Shown: positions 21,951 through 35,100, numbered from the stretch's first letter. The stretch: 64,000 nt of DNA from Eucalyptus grandis (GCF_016545825.1 NC_052614.1:60147864-60211863); one strand, 5' to 3'. A program made the numbers and translations. Notes: a model not told the origin generated them from the letters alone.

Positions 21951-22278
21951 CTAAGCTCTGGACTCTCTAATCTCTGGCTCCGGGTCCTCCATGACACCAT
22001 CACCGGTGTTGATAACCATAGGGTGCCCTATTTCCCACTCTCCGGTCCTGACGGGAGGCCCATCAAAACCTCCCATAGGACCCTCCCAAACCTTATTGGG
22101 CTTGTTCAAGTACCACACTTTGAAACGATGAAATACCAAGTGGGGTAGAACCTCATCGACCCAAACAGTGGACTCAACTAACTCACGGGTCAGGTTGGTC
22201 CCGAGAATAGGGAAATAGGAGTGCTGAAAGTCTCCTGAGGAACCCTGTAACGTACATGATGTACCTCTATCTAAGGAC
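21951..22278 (-). CDS. LTR-encoded ORF, exon 3, open for 108 codons
   Basis: After the acceptor tttttcag (22286-22279) one base completes a codon and 108 codons follow without a stop: start SLDRGTSCTLQGSSGDFQ, middle ESTVWVDEVLPHLVFHRFKVWYL and GPMGGFDGPPV, end NTGDGVMEDPEPEIRESRA. The micro-exon 22412-22397 joins in an open phase. GDG...PE...A-stop is shared with the 64 nt exons in the LTRs at 50159 and 61197, and ESxVWVD...WY with that at 14320. It is not gag, pol or an envelope. No signal peptide or membrane segment is visible. Function unknown; an upstream coding exon is not established, so this may be part of a leader ORF. Confidence 0.5.
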
Positions 22279-22396
22279 CTGAAAAATTTTAAACCACGAT
22301 GGGGTGAGATAAATCTCAGCGAGTCTACACCCTAAACCCCGATTAGGAAGAGAATTCACCTAGAGACAGCCTAATCATGCACCGTACAAAACTTAC

Positions 22397-22412
22397 CTCA
22401 CCTCAACACCTC
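22397..22412 (-). other. Candidate 16 nt micro-exon in the LTR
   Basis: Sense strand: acceptor tgcaag, then 16 nt, then donor GTAAGT. The distance to the next acceptor is 118 bp. The donor of the first intron, at 23521, is mutated (atgagt for gtgagt). Confidence 0.5.
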
Positions 22413-22609
22413 CTTGCACATTAGTACATCTCATATATCATATATAAAAGTAGCAAGCGTACTCAATAATTGGAACACATCATTTTCATATATCAATCAA
22501 TCACAGGGGTCTCGATTATAAGGCCAAATCGTTATAACACGTCCCATTCCGTGCCACACAATTTTGTCCCATAATCAGGCGTGGCTATTTTAATCACTCA
22601 AGTGTATCC

Positions 22610-22830
22610 CAATTAATCACGACTCAACGGCCACGACCAACTCATCAGTTGGCATTCATTCGGCATAACTGAGCGTAGTCTCACTTCATCGGGCATGTCA
22701 ACGTCTACATCTAGATGGCATTTCCGAAGGAGCATCGGCCTAGCTTCCACTGCGACCGACATCCATTGACATGGGGTATTCCTAAGGGAGCATCGCCCCC
22801 AGCTTTCATTGGGTGACGAGTTCCGATAGG
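22610..22830 (-). repeat. Minisatellite-like repeat in the LTR
   Basis: Two to three diverged units with words catttccgaaggagcatcg / tattcctaagggagcatcg and agcttccattg. It occupies the same relative place (putative intron 1) as the minisatellites of the other Del-type LTRs but has unrelated sequence. Confidence 0.6.
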
Positions 22831-24999
22831 GATCACATGCACATCCATGTCCAGCTAATAACATTGTGCTTTTTACCAAAAAGTCTTAATTTCAAATAAT
22901 GGACTTGACATATTCCAGTAAAATAACTAAGAGTGGTCACACATTTAATTTGGTTCATAAAAGCAGTACCCTCCCAATTTTAAAATCCACAATTTTATAT
23001 AGTACATATAATATTTTCATGTCAAAACCCAACACCCGGTATTTTTCTAATTAAATACCACAATTTCATATTTTTGAAATAATAATTCAAAAATCAACAA
23101 CAAGCACTCAATTGCACAAACCAATACAACTATGGCGATTAGCGTAAAATTCTAACAACCGGCTATTCTGGTATAATTTACGCTAATGAACATTTAATTA
23201 AATAAATTGCAAAATATTAATTAAACCACTTAATTAAATTAAATAACCTAATCTAACCAACCTAATTGAACTAATTAAATTAATCTACCAAGCTAACTAA
23301 TTTTAATCTAATTAAACTAATTACATAACCTAACTAATTCCTAACTAAATCAATCTAACCAACCTAGTTGAACCAACTAACTAACTGACTAAATAATTAC
23401 TCTAACTAAATTATCCTTAATCCTAATTAAGGCTAACTAATCCACTAATCATTAAATAAGCCTAACTAATCCCCTTTAAGTGCAATTAACCCCATAATTA
23501 AAGCTTAAGATGTTAACTCATCGGTTTAGTGAGACAACGGGCCTACGGCAACACCAAAGGAGGCTCGGAAGGGGCTAAAAACGGCCTAGCAAGCTCATAG
23601 ATTAAGCTATGAGTTCGGTTCTGCGAAGGGCTGAACCGGTGGGCTAGCGGAACCGGACGGGGGCAGGCGATCACGGGGACTAGTGGCTAGATGAGCAGGG
23701 ACCGATAGCCAACCAGCTAGACGGGTAGCGAACGAACGCGAGCTAGCTGCGGACGGGTAGTAGGGCTAGTCGACGGTCAAGTAGGGGCTAGACTTGCAAG
23801 TTTGGGAACGGCAAGAGGCGGACACAGGTGAGGGAGCTGGCGTCGGGCTCGGTCGCTGTTGGCTGGTGCGGGCGAAGAAGTTGATGGCCTAACGTGCGGC
23901 AGGGATGGAGGGGCTAAGCAGAGGGAAAATGGAGGAGAAGAAGATGCAGTAGTTCTGCTAGGCTGGTTGCATGGGAGGAAGAAGGAGGAGAAACAAGGGG
24001 GACAAGGGGGAGAGGAGGTCAAGGCATGCACCAATGAGCTCCCATGCCAGATATTTTGCACTCAAGTGGTCTAATCCCAAAGTCTTGTGCCCTCCTTTGT
24101 CAAGGCCTGAACCAATGGCTGATTTTCCTTGAAATCCTCTCACAAAGAAGCCAAATTGGCACCCCAAAAATGCTCAAGCTGCAGCCATACGAATTTTTAG
24201 TAAAATCCTTCTCAATTTCTTCATAACCCAAGTGAAATTGAAGGCTAAAAATCCTAAGGGAGCAGCCCCTACGAATTTGCACCATTTCTTCACAATTTAC
24301 TTCAATTTGGTAGCCCAAAATTCATCTAATTATGCCCATCCGAATTTCCTTGGATTTAATTTGCCAAATTCCAATTTTCCGCCAAAATCCGGGCTTGCCA
24401 AAAATTCTTCAAAGGATGCGACGATGTCCTAAAAATAAATCGTGACACGCTTGAACTTTCGATTCCGAAACCAAGTTCATTTCCGTGTTTAAAATCAACC
24501 GGACGCAATTTGAGTGTGACCCAATCTACCGAGTAGCTTTTAGGGATTTTATCGCGTTTGGCCCATAGTCGATAATTCTCGATCCACGTTTGTGCATCTT
24601 CGACTCATCGGCGACTCTCGATTGTTGTAAAAATCTCAAGATTTTAATTACGGGTACCAGGTATAGAATTGATAGAAAAATCGGTTTCGTGCCGTTTGAC
24701 ATGAATTTTGTAATCAGGTGGAATCACTCATAATTTAATTACGTGCTTCTGTCGAATCGACCTATCTCTGGTCTCTAATCGATTATAAGGGTGCCTTATT
24801 GACCCTTGCCGGTTAGAACGGCCGAGTAGTCGATTTTTGATCAAATTTTCAAGTCTGTTGCGTTTATATCCCTTAACAACTTAGCCTGATAGGTTAGTTA
24901 TCTCGTGAGTAATCAGCTCAGAGAAAAAGGACCATAGGCATGTTGATGAAAAGCCCATTTCATTTAATCAAAATAGGGTCAAATTTTCACGATGTCACA

Positions 25000-25886
25000 C
25001 TAAGAGTTCCTCCACCATTTTCTTTGAAACGATTAAAAGACACAAAAGTTTCAGCAAGGATCATGTGTGTAAAAAAATTAAAAGTGGAAACCTATGCATT
25101 TTTTCACGTAATCTTGATGTCTTGGGTCGAGATTCTCCCATAGAGTCTGGAGATTCCTCGGCACGGGGACAACATCCATTTCGGGTCTACCCATATAAAC
25201 CTGAACCTAAAGGGGCATCCATGATTAAAACGTATCATCGTTGAAATATAAAGCACATAATTAAAATATGGAAATTAAGAAGATAAGAATGATAAAACAA
25301 AGAACAATATCTTACCCACCAAACACATGGCAATCATAAATCACATCTCGTATGAAACTGTGAGGTTTCGACGCCTAGGGTGAAGGTGCTAAAGGCTCAT
25401 GGTCCCCATCTCAAAGGATAAAAATAGTTTACCCACCACTACTATCATTAGTCAGTGCTATTTTTATCGGTTGGAACGAGTAGGTTTATGTAGGTAATGG
25501 ATTATCACGAGTATTCACTCGCAGATTCCACCCATAAACCCTCCTAAGGTGCTAAATTGAGCAATTGGGGTTTTAGACCGCGGTTGTGTGTGTAGTGTTG
25601 TGCTAAAGCTTGTAAACATGCATTTAAACTTAAACATCCAACACTTCAATATAAACCCTCATACATTCATACATCCTTACACCACCTGCAAAACAAAGGG
25701 TTTACAAGCACACCTCTCCTTGTAACTCCCACCTACAAGACCATTTAACATAAGGTTAGTAACTAACCTGATTTTGCACGTTACTTTGACATGCAGGCGA
25801 TCCTACTCGAGACATGTTAGTTAAAACATAATAACAATTTTTAAACAGCTTCAAGTTCTCTTAATCTAGTAACTAGTCGTCAAGTC
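25000..25886 (-). other. Tat element 5' region: ORF1 start and leader
   Basis: Minus-strand reading at 25030-25190 gives VPRNLQTLWENLDPRHQDYVKKCIG, similar to the N-terminus of Tat/Ogre ORF1 (DUF7745-like). The interval 25200-25886 is untranslated leader running up to the LTR, and next to the LTR the sense reads GACTTGACGACTAG, loosely like the Tat primer region (GGCGACTC type). I see no other gene in it. Confidence 0.55.
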
Positions 25887-27372
25887 TGTTGCGACCCGAT
25901 CTTGCCGCCCTTGATCCCTCACCATGAGGAAAAGGAAAAAGGGGGAAAGGTTAGATTTATGGGTACTTGATCACGAGAGTTCCTTCACGGCTTGTGTTTC
26001 GGAAGACATCATCACCACACCTTTTGGGTCAAACCTCTCGTGAGTTCCTTAAATGAGATCGCAAGTTCACCCAAACTCGTACTCGGCGTGATAGTGGAGT
26101 GTCACGACACATACCCACACGAGTGACACACCATGAGAGATGAGGTCAGATGTGAATATTGGATTTAAGGGTACCTTCTCTCGATAGTATCCCTCGCCCA
26201 TAAGGATAGCATCACTTCATCCTTTGGGGTACTACCACATCAAGTATGCTAAATCATGATGAGTTTCATTGAAACTTGTACCCTATACGACGGGTTCATT
26301 TATACAGTCTAGTTGTTTATGACAACCTAAAAATAAGACAGGAGTTGCCACTAGCCTCGTTTCAGGGGTCGGCTAGAAAACCCAATTAAGGGTCGGGAGT
26401 GTTCCCTCGACTCTTACGTAACCAAATATCTAGGTTCAAGGACTTGGGTTATGCTAATATTTCTATTAGTGCCATTTTGATACCTAAACAGTATCTTGTA
26501 TTTATCTAACGTGTCCATGCATTTCTTATTACATTTTTGGGATCTTTAGTCCTAAACTAAGTGATCATGCGTGATTGGTCATTTTCATACTATTCTATTT
26601 CTTAAAAACAAGAAAGAAAGCAATAAATGGAATTGAAAATGCAAGATAGCAAGTAAACAATCAAGGAAAGTAGTAAATCTACCATGCAATTCTAGAAAAT
26701 ACAAAAGAGAAACACAATTCTAAAGGATAAGAGGAAGAGAGAAAACCCGCAACTTGTCGGGCTTTATACAACAAATGGAACTCGAGACATATGTCGGGGA
26801 AATGGATAGTACATGATAATGGTCGGAATGGACATCAACCTCCACCGTCCTCGTGCTTCTCCATCTTTGGGGTCCCAATCTAAACCTAATATGGAAACCT
26901 ATAACTAGGTACATGTGGCGCCCCCGACAGCCCCTGACTCGTTGGGGTCATCACGCCATTTCCTTATCCTGGATGTCCTTTGTTCTGATACCACTAAATT
27001 GCGGTGATCCATGATTTTAGGGCTTGTCACACTATTCATTCGTTCTTGCGTGATTTTACTCCGGAAACGGACACATCAACTCCTTTCTAAATCCTGAAGT
27101 GATGCAAGCGATATATACATATCAACCAAGCACTTTTATTTATATTTATTTTGTTAGATGACGTTGGTACACAAAAGCCAAAATTTTCTATATTTGGCTA
27201 TACCAAAATTGGACTGACTTTTCCGCTAGCTATTCATAATGTCATTACTCTTCAAGCGCTAATATCCCAAAAAACTTTGCCGTCCTCTTGTCCTCCGCTA
27301 CTCTACCTCGCTCGAGCCCCCATTGTCATCCTCTGGCGGTGGTGGTAGTGGCCCCATGGTGCGCCCAATCCT

Positions 27373-27561
27373 TTAAGTGTACAGGACCACGAACTCCAAG
27401 TACACTGGACCCAAGGGGAGTCCGATGTCTACAGTCAGAATCACCCGTATCCGAATGAAGGTGAGTCTTGGTAGATCAGGGTGGGGGTGCTCTGTCTGCT
27501 CCCATTGCAGGTCGATGGGGATGCCATTAAATGTACTAGAGGATGCAGGCAGCAACGACAT
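27373..27561 (-). CDS. LTR-encoded ORF exon, third long variant
   Basis: After the possible acceptor gagttttaaag an ATG opens 62 codons: MSLLPASSSTFNGIPIDLQW, ..., ending VYLEFVVLYT. Its place in the LTR and a nucleotide similarity around gtacatttaatggcatcc to the exon at 22278 (gtacgttacagggttcct) suggest it is the counterpart of the 21951-22278 exon. The micro-exon is not clear in this copy. Function unknown. Confidence 0.35.
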   Translation of the reverse strand: MSLLPASSSTFNGIPIDLQWEQTEHPHPDLPRLTFIRIRVILTVDIGLPLGPVYLEFVVLYT

Positions 27562-27814
27562 CTTTAAAACTCTATAATATGTTAGCCCCACGAGGGGTAA
27601 GTACAACTACTTAGTAGTCAAAGTTCTACTAAACTATATTACGCATGTCTACCGCTACCTGATTCTATGCAATCCAAAACAAATCACATAACTGAAACAA
27701 GGAATAGACATCAACTCAGAAAAATAACATAACCAAAACAGCATATCCAGAACCAATGAGAATTTAGAAACTCATTTTATCTCAAATCACCACCACCATC
27801 TTCCGGAAGGATTA

Positions 27815-28125
27815 GTGTTTGCATCCCTTCCAGGCTCTCGCATCCTACCTGGCATCACAAGGACCTCCGATTCCATATTTTAGTCATCAGGCGTCTGGAG
27901 TGTGTTACATTACACCTCTAGGCATCTCGCATCCCACTCGACATCACGAGGAACCTCTGGGGCTCACCATATCAATGATGTCCCCAAGCATCCGGTATGC
28001 ATTACGTCACACTCCCGGGCATCCTGACTCTACCGAGGAACCTCTAGGGCTCACCGGTCCCCAGGCATCCAGAGGCATTGTCATCATAATCCTCCAGGCA
28101 ACTTGACTCCCCAAGCATCGTTGTT
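27815..28125 (-). repeat. Minisatellite in the LTR, about 100 bp units
   Basis: Recurrent words ggcatcncgcatcc..., catcacgagg(a)acctc and ctccgggcatcc/gctcaccg define about three diverged units. It lies in the expected place of the first putative intron. Confidence 0.7.
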
Positions 28126-29058
28126 TCAGGGGTTGGACGGCATCAATAACATTTCGACCATGGTGTAGTAGTCTAATCAAACGATTTCATACCAAAAGTC
28201 TTTCATGCCATTCATGCACGGGAATAAATTACTCTCAAAATCTCAAATCATAATATAAACCATAGTGTAAACAAATCATTAAAAATATACCAGCTCATGT
28301 CGATGAAAACCGTTCTTAAAATGAAGGGCTTAATATCAAATCCATCAAAATTAATTTTCCACGGTCTCATCCCAAATAATTTCGAAATCCCCATGCATGG
28401 ACTTAACGCATCCTCACGCTTCAACAAAACTTGGAATTTCCACATAATAATTTGCATCAAAAGTTGTAAACATTTATTGTAATATTAGAACCAGCAAGTC
28501 CGCAGGTCGATGACCTCAAATTCAACCCAAAATTCTAAAGCAGGTCATGCATAAAGTCTCTAAATTTTGAAATACTAAAGTCAATGCACGCATGAGTCCC
28601 TAATTCGAATTTGACTGTAGAAATTTCCCTCACATAACTCGTGGTCACCAAATTACCACGAGTATCCTAAAATTTACGTTAGTTTATCAAATTCCAACGG
28701 GACACATTTCACAAAGCAACGATGGACTTCATGTTGTATAGGTTAGTAGATATCGACTTGCCTTAAATCCAGTGGTGTTGGCGGCGAGCGAACCGTGAGC
28801 TGTGGACCACGAGCGCAGTTGAGATGAGCTGGATGGCGAGTTGTGAGCTGTGGTCTCCTCGGGTCAGTAGCGGCTGAGGAACGGTGGTGAGGGAGCTGGT
28901 GGCATCGGGGCTGGCTAGGGTTGGCTGTGGACGATCCAACAGCGATGAAGAAGGGTTGGGGTGCGGCGAGGAGGCCGGTGATGTGGCGGTTGACGGCTGA
29001 TGGCATGTGTGTGCGGAGGGCGAGTAGCCGGCAGTGGCGAAGAGGAAATTGCGAACTC

Positions 29059-29084
29059 TTCCTCTCTCTCTCTCTCTCTCTCTT
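29059..29084 (+). repeat. (CT)n microsatellite
   Basis: Uninterrupted CT dinucleotides within the GC-rich leader-like part of the LTR unit. Confidence 0.95.
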
Positions 29085-31490
29085 TCGCTTGCTGCTTCTG
29101 TAGCTGGTTTCGTTCTTCCCGCGGGTTGACTAATCCAGTCAACAACCGCTCTCCTTGGTAGCAGGGAAGGGGCGAGGACAGCTCGAACAATCGTGGCCAT
29201 CCTTGGAGAACTTCAGCTGCCACTTATCTCTTTGCATGCGTGGGCATGTCCCTTTGCACGTGAGAGTCTTCAATTGCTGTCCAAGAGAGTGAGAGATGGA
29301 CGTGTCATCACTTAGTGGGGTCAAAGTCTACGTCCACTGCATGAAGGAAGGGCAGCTCGAGGTGGCCGCTTGGTGGTCAACCGTTCCCCCTTTCATTGAC
29401 TACCTAGGGGACGTATGCATGGGAGATGCATGGCGCGGCTGTGGGGCTTCGTTCCGGCGTAGACGTGGGCTGAGAAAGACCTCCGATCCTCCTGTCTTGC
29501 ACGTACACATGAGGGACGGCGGAAGTCTTCACGAATAATAGCTTGGCAATGTGTTATTTATAATGAGCTTCGGTCTCGCGTATGGTGTTACGTAAGGAAA
29601 TTTCCGACGAGACTATAAGTTATTCGGTGATTGGATTGTATCGATGTGGCAAAGGCGTGACGATGAGGGTATGTCGTAGGATTATCACGAAATGTGACAT
29701 CTCAGTTTGGCGATGGTCAAGATGAAATGGCAACCGAAAGTGGTGCCAATGATGCAGCTCGACGACAATTCGTCGACCTGTCACGAACCATTATGTACTC
29801 GAGGTCCAGTGAAATCTGGATATCACAGAACATACAATGAAAAGAAACAAGCATACACATCAAAACAATCAAAAACATGACATCATTTCAAGATTAATCA
29901 TTGAAAGAAAGTTTAATGCAAAAATACGATTTTGGGGCATCGGGGTTGGCTTTTGTCTTTCATGCGAGGGTCTCACTAAGACACCTACCCAATTCATTTT
30001 TGTGACTTATAACCATTATTGACCAATTGTGTTCTCGCATGGCCAATGATGCTTATAAGTCTCCTAACCAAGCGATCTATATGATCCTAGGTTTTCCTTT
30101 GATATCATGCATCGACCCTACTATTCATCTAGAAGTCACGTGCATTGCAGAAATTTAAACATGTGTGCAAGTCTTTTGGACATTGTTTCTCAACCAATCA
30201 AGCAAGAAGGTGAACACATTCAATTGCCAAGGCTATGGAATACATTCAATTGCAATTCAAACTATGACTTTTATGATGTCAAATCATGATTTTAGAAAGG
30301 TTTGAAAATATTTAGGATTAAGGAATATCAAGGCTACGGAACACATTCAATTGCCAAGGCTAATCTAGGGCTCGCATAAATGCACTCACAAGCATCACAG
30401 GCATTTTGAATATGGTCAAAACCACGATTTTTCCTTAAGCCAAATTGAGCATTGGACAAGAACTTTTTAACAAATTGTTCTTGGGAAACCTCATATGTAC
30501 CAAAATATTTTTTAAATTTGATTTGAAAAGATGACTCATCGAAAATCATTTAACAAATAATATCGAGAATTTAGAGCAACTTTTATGAAGATGGAATGAC
30601 CTAGGTTCATGCACAAACTAAACTAGAAAGTTTATCTAAACAATCAGCATCATGTTCATATCAGGAAATTTCAGGACAAGCATGTAAAGGCAGAAGAATT
30701 GGGCAATATCTAATGACAATTTGACAATGAAAAAATTTCCCTAATATGAATGACATGATAACGAACAACTTTTGTGAAGAAAGTTTTACTAAATGAGCTA
30801 CACATAATTTTATAAAAATCAGACAACAAACGACATCAGGTTAGCAAATTGTCAAAGGAGCAAGACATTCAACCAATATTACAAGGATTTGTCCTAACAA
30901 AATAAATCTAAAAATCACCAAATTTATACACAACATAGCCAATATGATGACAAACAAGTTTCATTAAGAGGCAAAGTACAAAATCCTAATAGAGAAAATG
31001 GAACAAAAATATCAAAGGTCTGTCCAAACAAGGATTAAAACGGGGGTCCGAATTTAATCCTATGTCCAGATTCTGATATAGTTTTGAAAAAAATGGTAAG
31101 TGGTACAAACGATGGGTGATTTGTGTGAAATTATTGGCATTGAAAACCTCTTAGTGTGTCTTATGACTTCCTAGAAGGGCTTGAGTCCAAACTAGGTCAA
31201 TTAGGTGCTCAGAATGAGGATCTCTAAAGATGTGCATGTTAGTAACTAAAAACATAACATAAACATGCATCGATAAATCTCAAAACTAAAAAGTCAACCC
31301 GAAAGTCAACCATTTGGCTTTTCAGATTTTTCATGAAAATGAACTAGAAATTACTCAAAAACAACAATGTAAAAGAAAGAAAAGAAAAATGACACTTTTT
31401 GGCCGAGAAATGGCGTTTTGTTGCGATCATAAACCTAAATCTTGATTTTTAGCTTTTATCGATGCGTCGACTAAAAATCAGGCGTCAACA

Positions 31491-31894
31491 CCAACTTATT
31501 TAAATGCTAGTCTATCACATGACTTGCGAATTTTGAGTTCACTTGTCGTAAGAGATTCATATTTACTCAAAATCTAACTGGGTTTTGCTTTTCTTAAACT
31601 TTTGAAGAAGTTGGAGGTGAAAAAGGATCTATGAGATGACAAAGACAGGAGCAAGGACATCCAAGCAATTTTTGGCTTTCGAGGTATTGGCTCTTTCTGT
31701 TTTTTCCCATTGAATGTTCAAATTGTCATCTTGTGCTTGAAATGTTCGACTTTATCACTGACCTTTGTCACATAATGCCTTCCAGTTGGGTCTTTGACTA
31801 GGGTCGCAATGGACAGCAAACTAATGGTATCTGGCGATTTCAACCCGACCATGGTGGTGAACAAATTGGGGAAATATTTGTGTAGAGTGCTATG
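31491..31894. other. Unassigned sequence between two Tat LTRs
   Basis: About 400 bp without recognised element. A minus-strand open frame at 31718-31915 (KYFPNLFTTMVGLKSPDTIS, then TLVKDPTGRHYVTKVSDKVE) is the only coding-like signal; I do not recognise it and it overlaps LTR sequence at its start. Confidence 0.4.
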
Positions 31895-32145
31895 ACCTTC
31901 CTTCGAGTGAACCACCTAGGATATGGCCAATGAATCACTAGGTTGACATCAAGCCTAGGCTTTCCCAAATCTATACCAACTTAATCTTTATCATGCAAAT
32001 TCATTTTATCTTCAAGTCCCCACTAATTAGTTATTGTTAGATTGATTAGAAACCCAAATAAAGTATGCGAGTGTACTTTTCATTTATGAACAAAAGATGA
32101 TGGATATGTTGACTTGATTACACTTAATTTCTCTAATGCTATTTT
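31895..32145 (-). repeat. Old Tat LTR scrap, left part
   Basis: Matches the reverse complement of 18980-19230 in the Tat-type solo LTR: gtgaaccacctagg, ctttcccaaatctataccaac, gattagaaacccaaataaag, aatttctctaatgc. It continues at 48934-49075 on the far side of Gypsy-2, which shows the target into which Gypsy-2 was inserted. Confidence 0.8.
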
Positions 32146-35100
32146 TGTCACGACCCCAACTCCATCTCTAGGGTCACGAGTAACAAGCGTTATTTTCACG
32201 ATGTCCTAGGCTCGACACCGTCCCAATTCCTTTTATCTTCTTATCATGCACATGCAGAAATTTAAACAAATAACTCCTCGAACAAATAACAGCTGGAAGA
32301 CTGGGACATACATCACACTAAACACATTGACTTATATTATAACAGTACTTTTACAGGCCTCTTTCTCTATGGGCCCTCTTTTCTATTTACATCATAGTAC
32401 AAGTTTTCAACATAGGACAGGGGAAATCCTATTTTCTCTAGTGTGACTGTAGCTCCTTAAACTGACGTGAGATTCCCACATCTACAAGAATGAAAGATGA
32501 GCGGGGTGAGTTTTGGGGAAACTCAATAAGTAAAATTCATAGTTTTCTACAAGGAAAGCATCTCATCAACAAAGCTTCGCAAGTACAGCACTCGCAAACA
32601 ATGTCGATGGTAGAACAATCACAAGTCTATTGCCACCTCTTGACTATCTATATGTGATCTCAACTTACCAAATAAATTATTTCCCCAAACAAGCTTATCA
32701 ACATCACATGGTAACATGTTCAATAAGTTCATTAACGTATAAACGGTTCTTCCCATACTTTTAGGAGCTTCCAGCCACAGGTTAGGCATCCGGCCTCAGG
32801 CCAGGCAACCCATACTTTCTGGGGCTTCTTAGCTTAACTAGGGCATCTGGCTATCAAGCTAGGCATCCTATACTTTCAAGGGCTTCCTGGCTCAACCAGG
32901 ACATCTTGTTCAATGAATGAGGCACCATTGCCAATGCTGTGTGGCGATGGGCACTTTTTCCTCTTTAAGTACCTATATAAATGCACCACACAAGCTAGTT
33001 CTTATTTTTTTTCTTAGTCGATGCATGCATGGCCTGAAGGCGTGCTCATTCATTCATGTATACCATGAGTCCTCGCACTAAACGAATAAACATGCCAAGA
33101 AACGATCCTTGGTCCGCAACTTGAACTGATCACTTAACATCAATCCCCGCACCGAACAAGGCTCAGAAACGACACGCCTCAATGTCGATCTAAGAACTTG
33201 AGGCTTGGGTACACCTTGCTCAGGTGAAGATCCTAAGCTTGCTAGACCTCGGCTCCAACTCGATGTGAATATACATGTATCAAGAATGACCCTCAGCTTG
33301 TGGTTTCATTCAACACCAAGCACAAAGTCCCCGTGTCCACTTGAATTTTGGAAATCAACATGCTTGGTGCCTTACCAAGACCTCGTGATTTAGGTGATCC
33401 CTGTACTGATCAAGACATAAGATTAACACGCCTCAATATCGACTTAGGACTTTGTAGCCTTAGGCGATTCCTGCACCAAGCGAGACTTGGAATCGGCATC
33501 CTATTTACGTTGAAATCAATGCTTTATGGCTTGGGCGACTTTCTCTTGTGATGAACTAAATCTGAACGAACCTCAGCTCCATTATGAATGTGAACAACTC
33601 AAGCACATGTTCAAGCACAACATGAGCAAAACCATACAAAAGATCCAACATCGTACCCATAGCTCAACGGGTGAGCACCTAGCTAGACTCGACAATGGAG
33701 ACTACCACCCTAGAGGAGCCATAGTAATCTTACTTACCTTGGCAAACCTCGAGGACCAACTTATATAGCTTGATGGATTGAGGATGCAAGGACATGAGAA
33801 AGGAGAAGGAGGAGGAGGAAATGGATGACAAGTCAAGGAAAATGAGGAATGGCTCCTCCTATTTATACTAATTGGTGTCATCATTACCAAGCCAAGCGGT
33901 CTATTCCAAATTCTCCAAGTGGCCCGCCTAGAATGCTTAGGTGGCAAGCTTGAGTTGCAAGGTGTCCTGCCTATGTTAAAATGAGGCACACTTAATTGGC
34001 CTAATGTAATGATTAAAGGCTTACTTGTTTCATTCCTATTGGACCATTTATAGAATGCCATCATGATTTGGCCTACTTGTTTTCTAAGGAAAATCTTATG
34101 AATGATGACCACACCTTTCATGGACACCTAATCCAATGACTTGCCGACTTATTATCCAAGGAGAATCTTGAGCCATCATTACCAAATCTTCAAGGGGCAC
34201 CTAAGTGGGATGACTCATCCTTGCATTTAATGAGGCGTTCTATAATCTCATATATGTCTTCTCTTTGTTGGCCCATTTGTCCAAGAGTCCCTTACTTAAT
34301 TCCCAAGGTGAATCTTTGGTAATAATTACCAAATCTAGGAATATCTATCCAAAGTGGTGAGTCATCATTCTCATTAAATGAGGGAGTTCTAGAATTTTAT
34401 TCTATTTTGTCCTTTTCTTCATCGAGAATGTAGTCTAGAGAATTCTATCATCCAAGTTGGTTTTAGGGCTGGAGAAGGGATCACTAGGTATACCTCAAAA
34501 AATCAAATCATGTACACCCGAGGTTCGGCCATTACGTTCCACATTCACCCAAACCGTTCCTTTGGACGATCGGTCGACCCATAGGGTCAGTTGTTCTTTG
34601 ATTGGTTCGAGACCAATCCTAAGACTACCCATTGCCTAGTATTAAGGCAAGGCACTCATGGACCTTAGAATTAGTGAAGGAATAGTCAGGTCTATCCATG
34701 GGTTCATTCCGGTCGGCACCCGATCCATTGGTAGGGTTCATGGTCAGTGCATAACCAATCCATGATCGAACATCACCAATTCAAGATTACATTATGATCA
34801 CTAAGAATTAAATATGGAATGATGCATTTTTGGTCGGAAGACAGTTGCATTTGATCAATTTGGATCATCTGTGTATTGGTGCATAACTAAGTGGAATCAC
34901 CCGTGGCCAGAAATTACGACCGGTTGGATCAACCTATGACCATTCACCGATCCAAAATCATCCCATGTCCAATTATCATGATCAAAAGGCCATCTTATGA
35001 GCTGATGATCTTATCCCATCAGTATGGTCTGTAAAAATTCATGGCCGACATCTCGACCAATTCATGACCGGTCGGTTAGTCGGTCGGTCAATTGGACCAT

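Larger units (their letters stand above)
21698..24999 (-). mobile_element. Solo Del-type Gypsy LTR, 3302 bp
   Basis: On the plus strand it begins tgtcacacctcgaaccctgg and ends cacgatgtcaca. Flanks are ttaag (21693-21697) and ctaag (25000-25004), a 5 bp duplication with one change. Tat ORF1 continues on both sides, supporting a clean insertion. It has no primer site or internal domain. In the sense direction it contains a micro-exon (22412-22397) and the best-preserved LTR ORF exon (22278-21951). A minisatellite is at 22610-22830, and 23160-23520 is highly repetitive ctaactaa-type sequence. Confidence 0.88.
26914..29827 (-). mobile_element. Del-type LTR unit with adjacent primer-site remnant
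   Basis: The inserted unit is flanked by gtaca (26909-26913) and gaaca (29828-29832), a 5 bp duplication with one mismatch. At 26982-26993 gttctgatacca is the reverse complement of the initiator-Met primer site, followed after ctaaattgcgg by an LTR from 27005 (tgatccatga) to 29827 (ggatatcaca), about 2.8 kb. Only about 70 bp of other sequence lies left of the primer site, so nearly all internal sequence was deleted. It carries a minisatellite at 27815-28125, a GC-rich region at 28760-29540 and a (CT)n tract. Confidence 0.65.
25887..31490 (-). repeat. 5' LTR of the Tat element, interrupted
   Basis: The sense form starts TGTTGACGCCTGATTTTTAG at 31490 and ends GGGTCGCAACA at 25887. It is split by an LTR unit (26914-29827), leaving about 2.7 kb in 25887-26913 and 29828-31490. 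Internal words (gttgccactagcctcg...ctagaaaacccaattaag) align with the Tat-type solo LTR at 16052-19246. Flanks are aagtc and ccaac, which do not match, as expected if this is one LTR of a larger element. The 29833-31430 interval is AT-rich with no credible gene. Confidence 0.62.

Noticed and set aside
19320..25886. One single element spanning this stretch
   Set aside because: The primer site at 20021 reads to the right while ORF1 and LTR at 25887 read to the left, so at least two elements meet near 20690.
28763..29200. Open frames of 85-145 codons in the LTR unit
   Set aside because: GC-rich, overlapping frames on both strands, with (CT)n giving Arg-Glu runs. No conserved counterpart in other LTRs.
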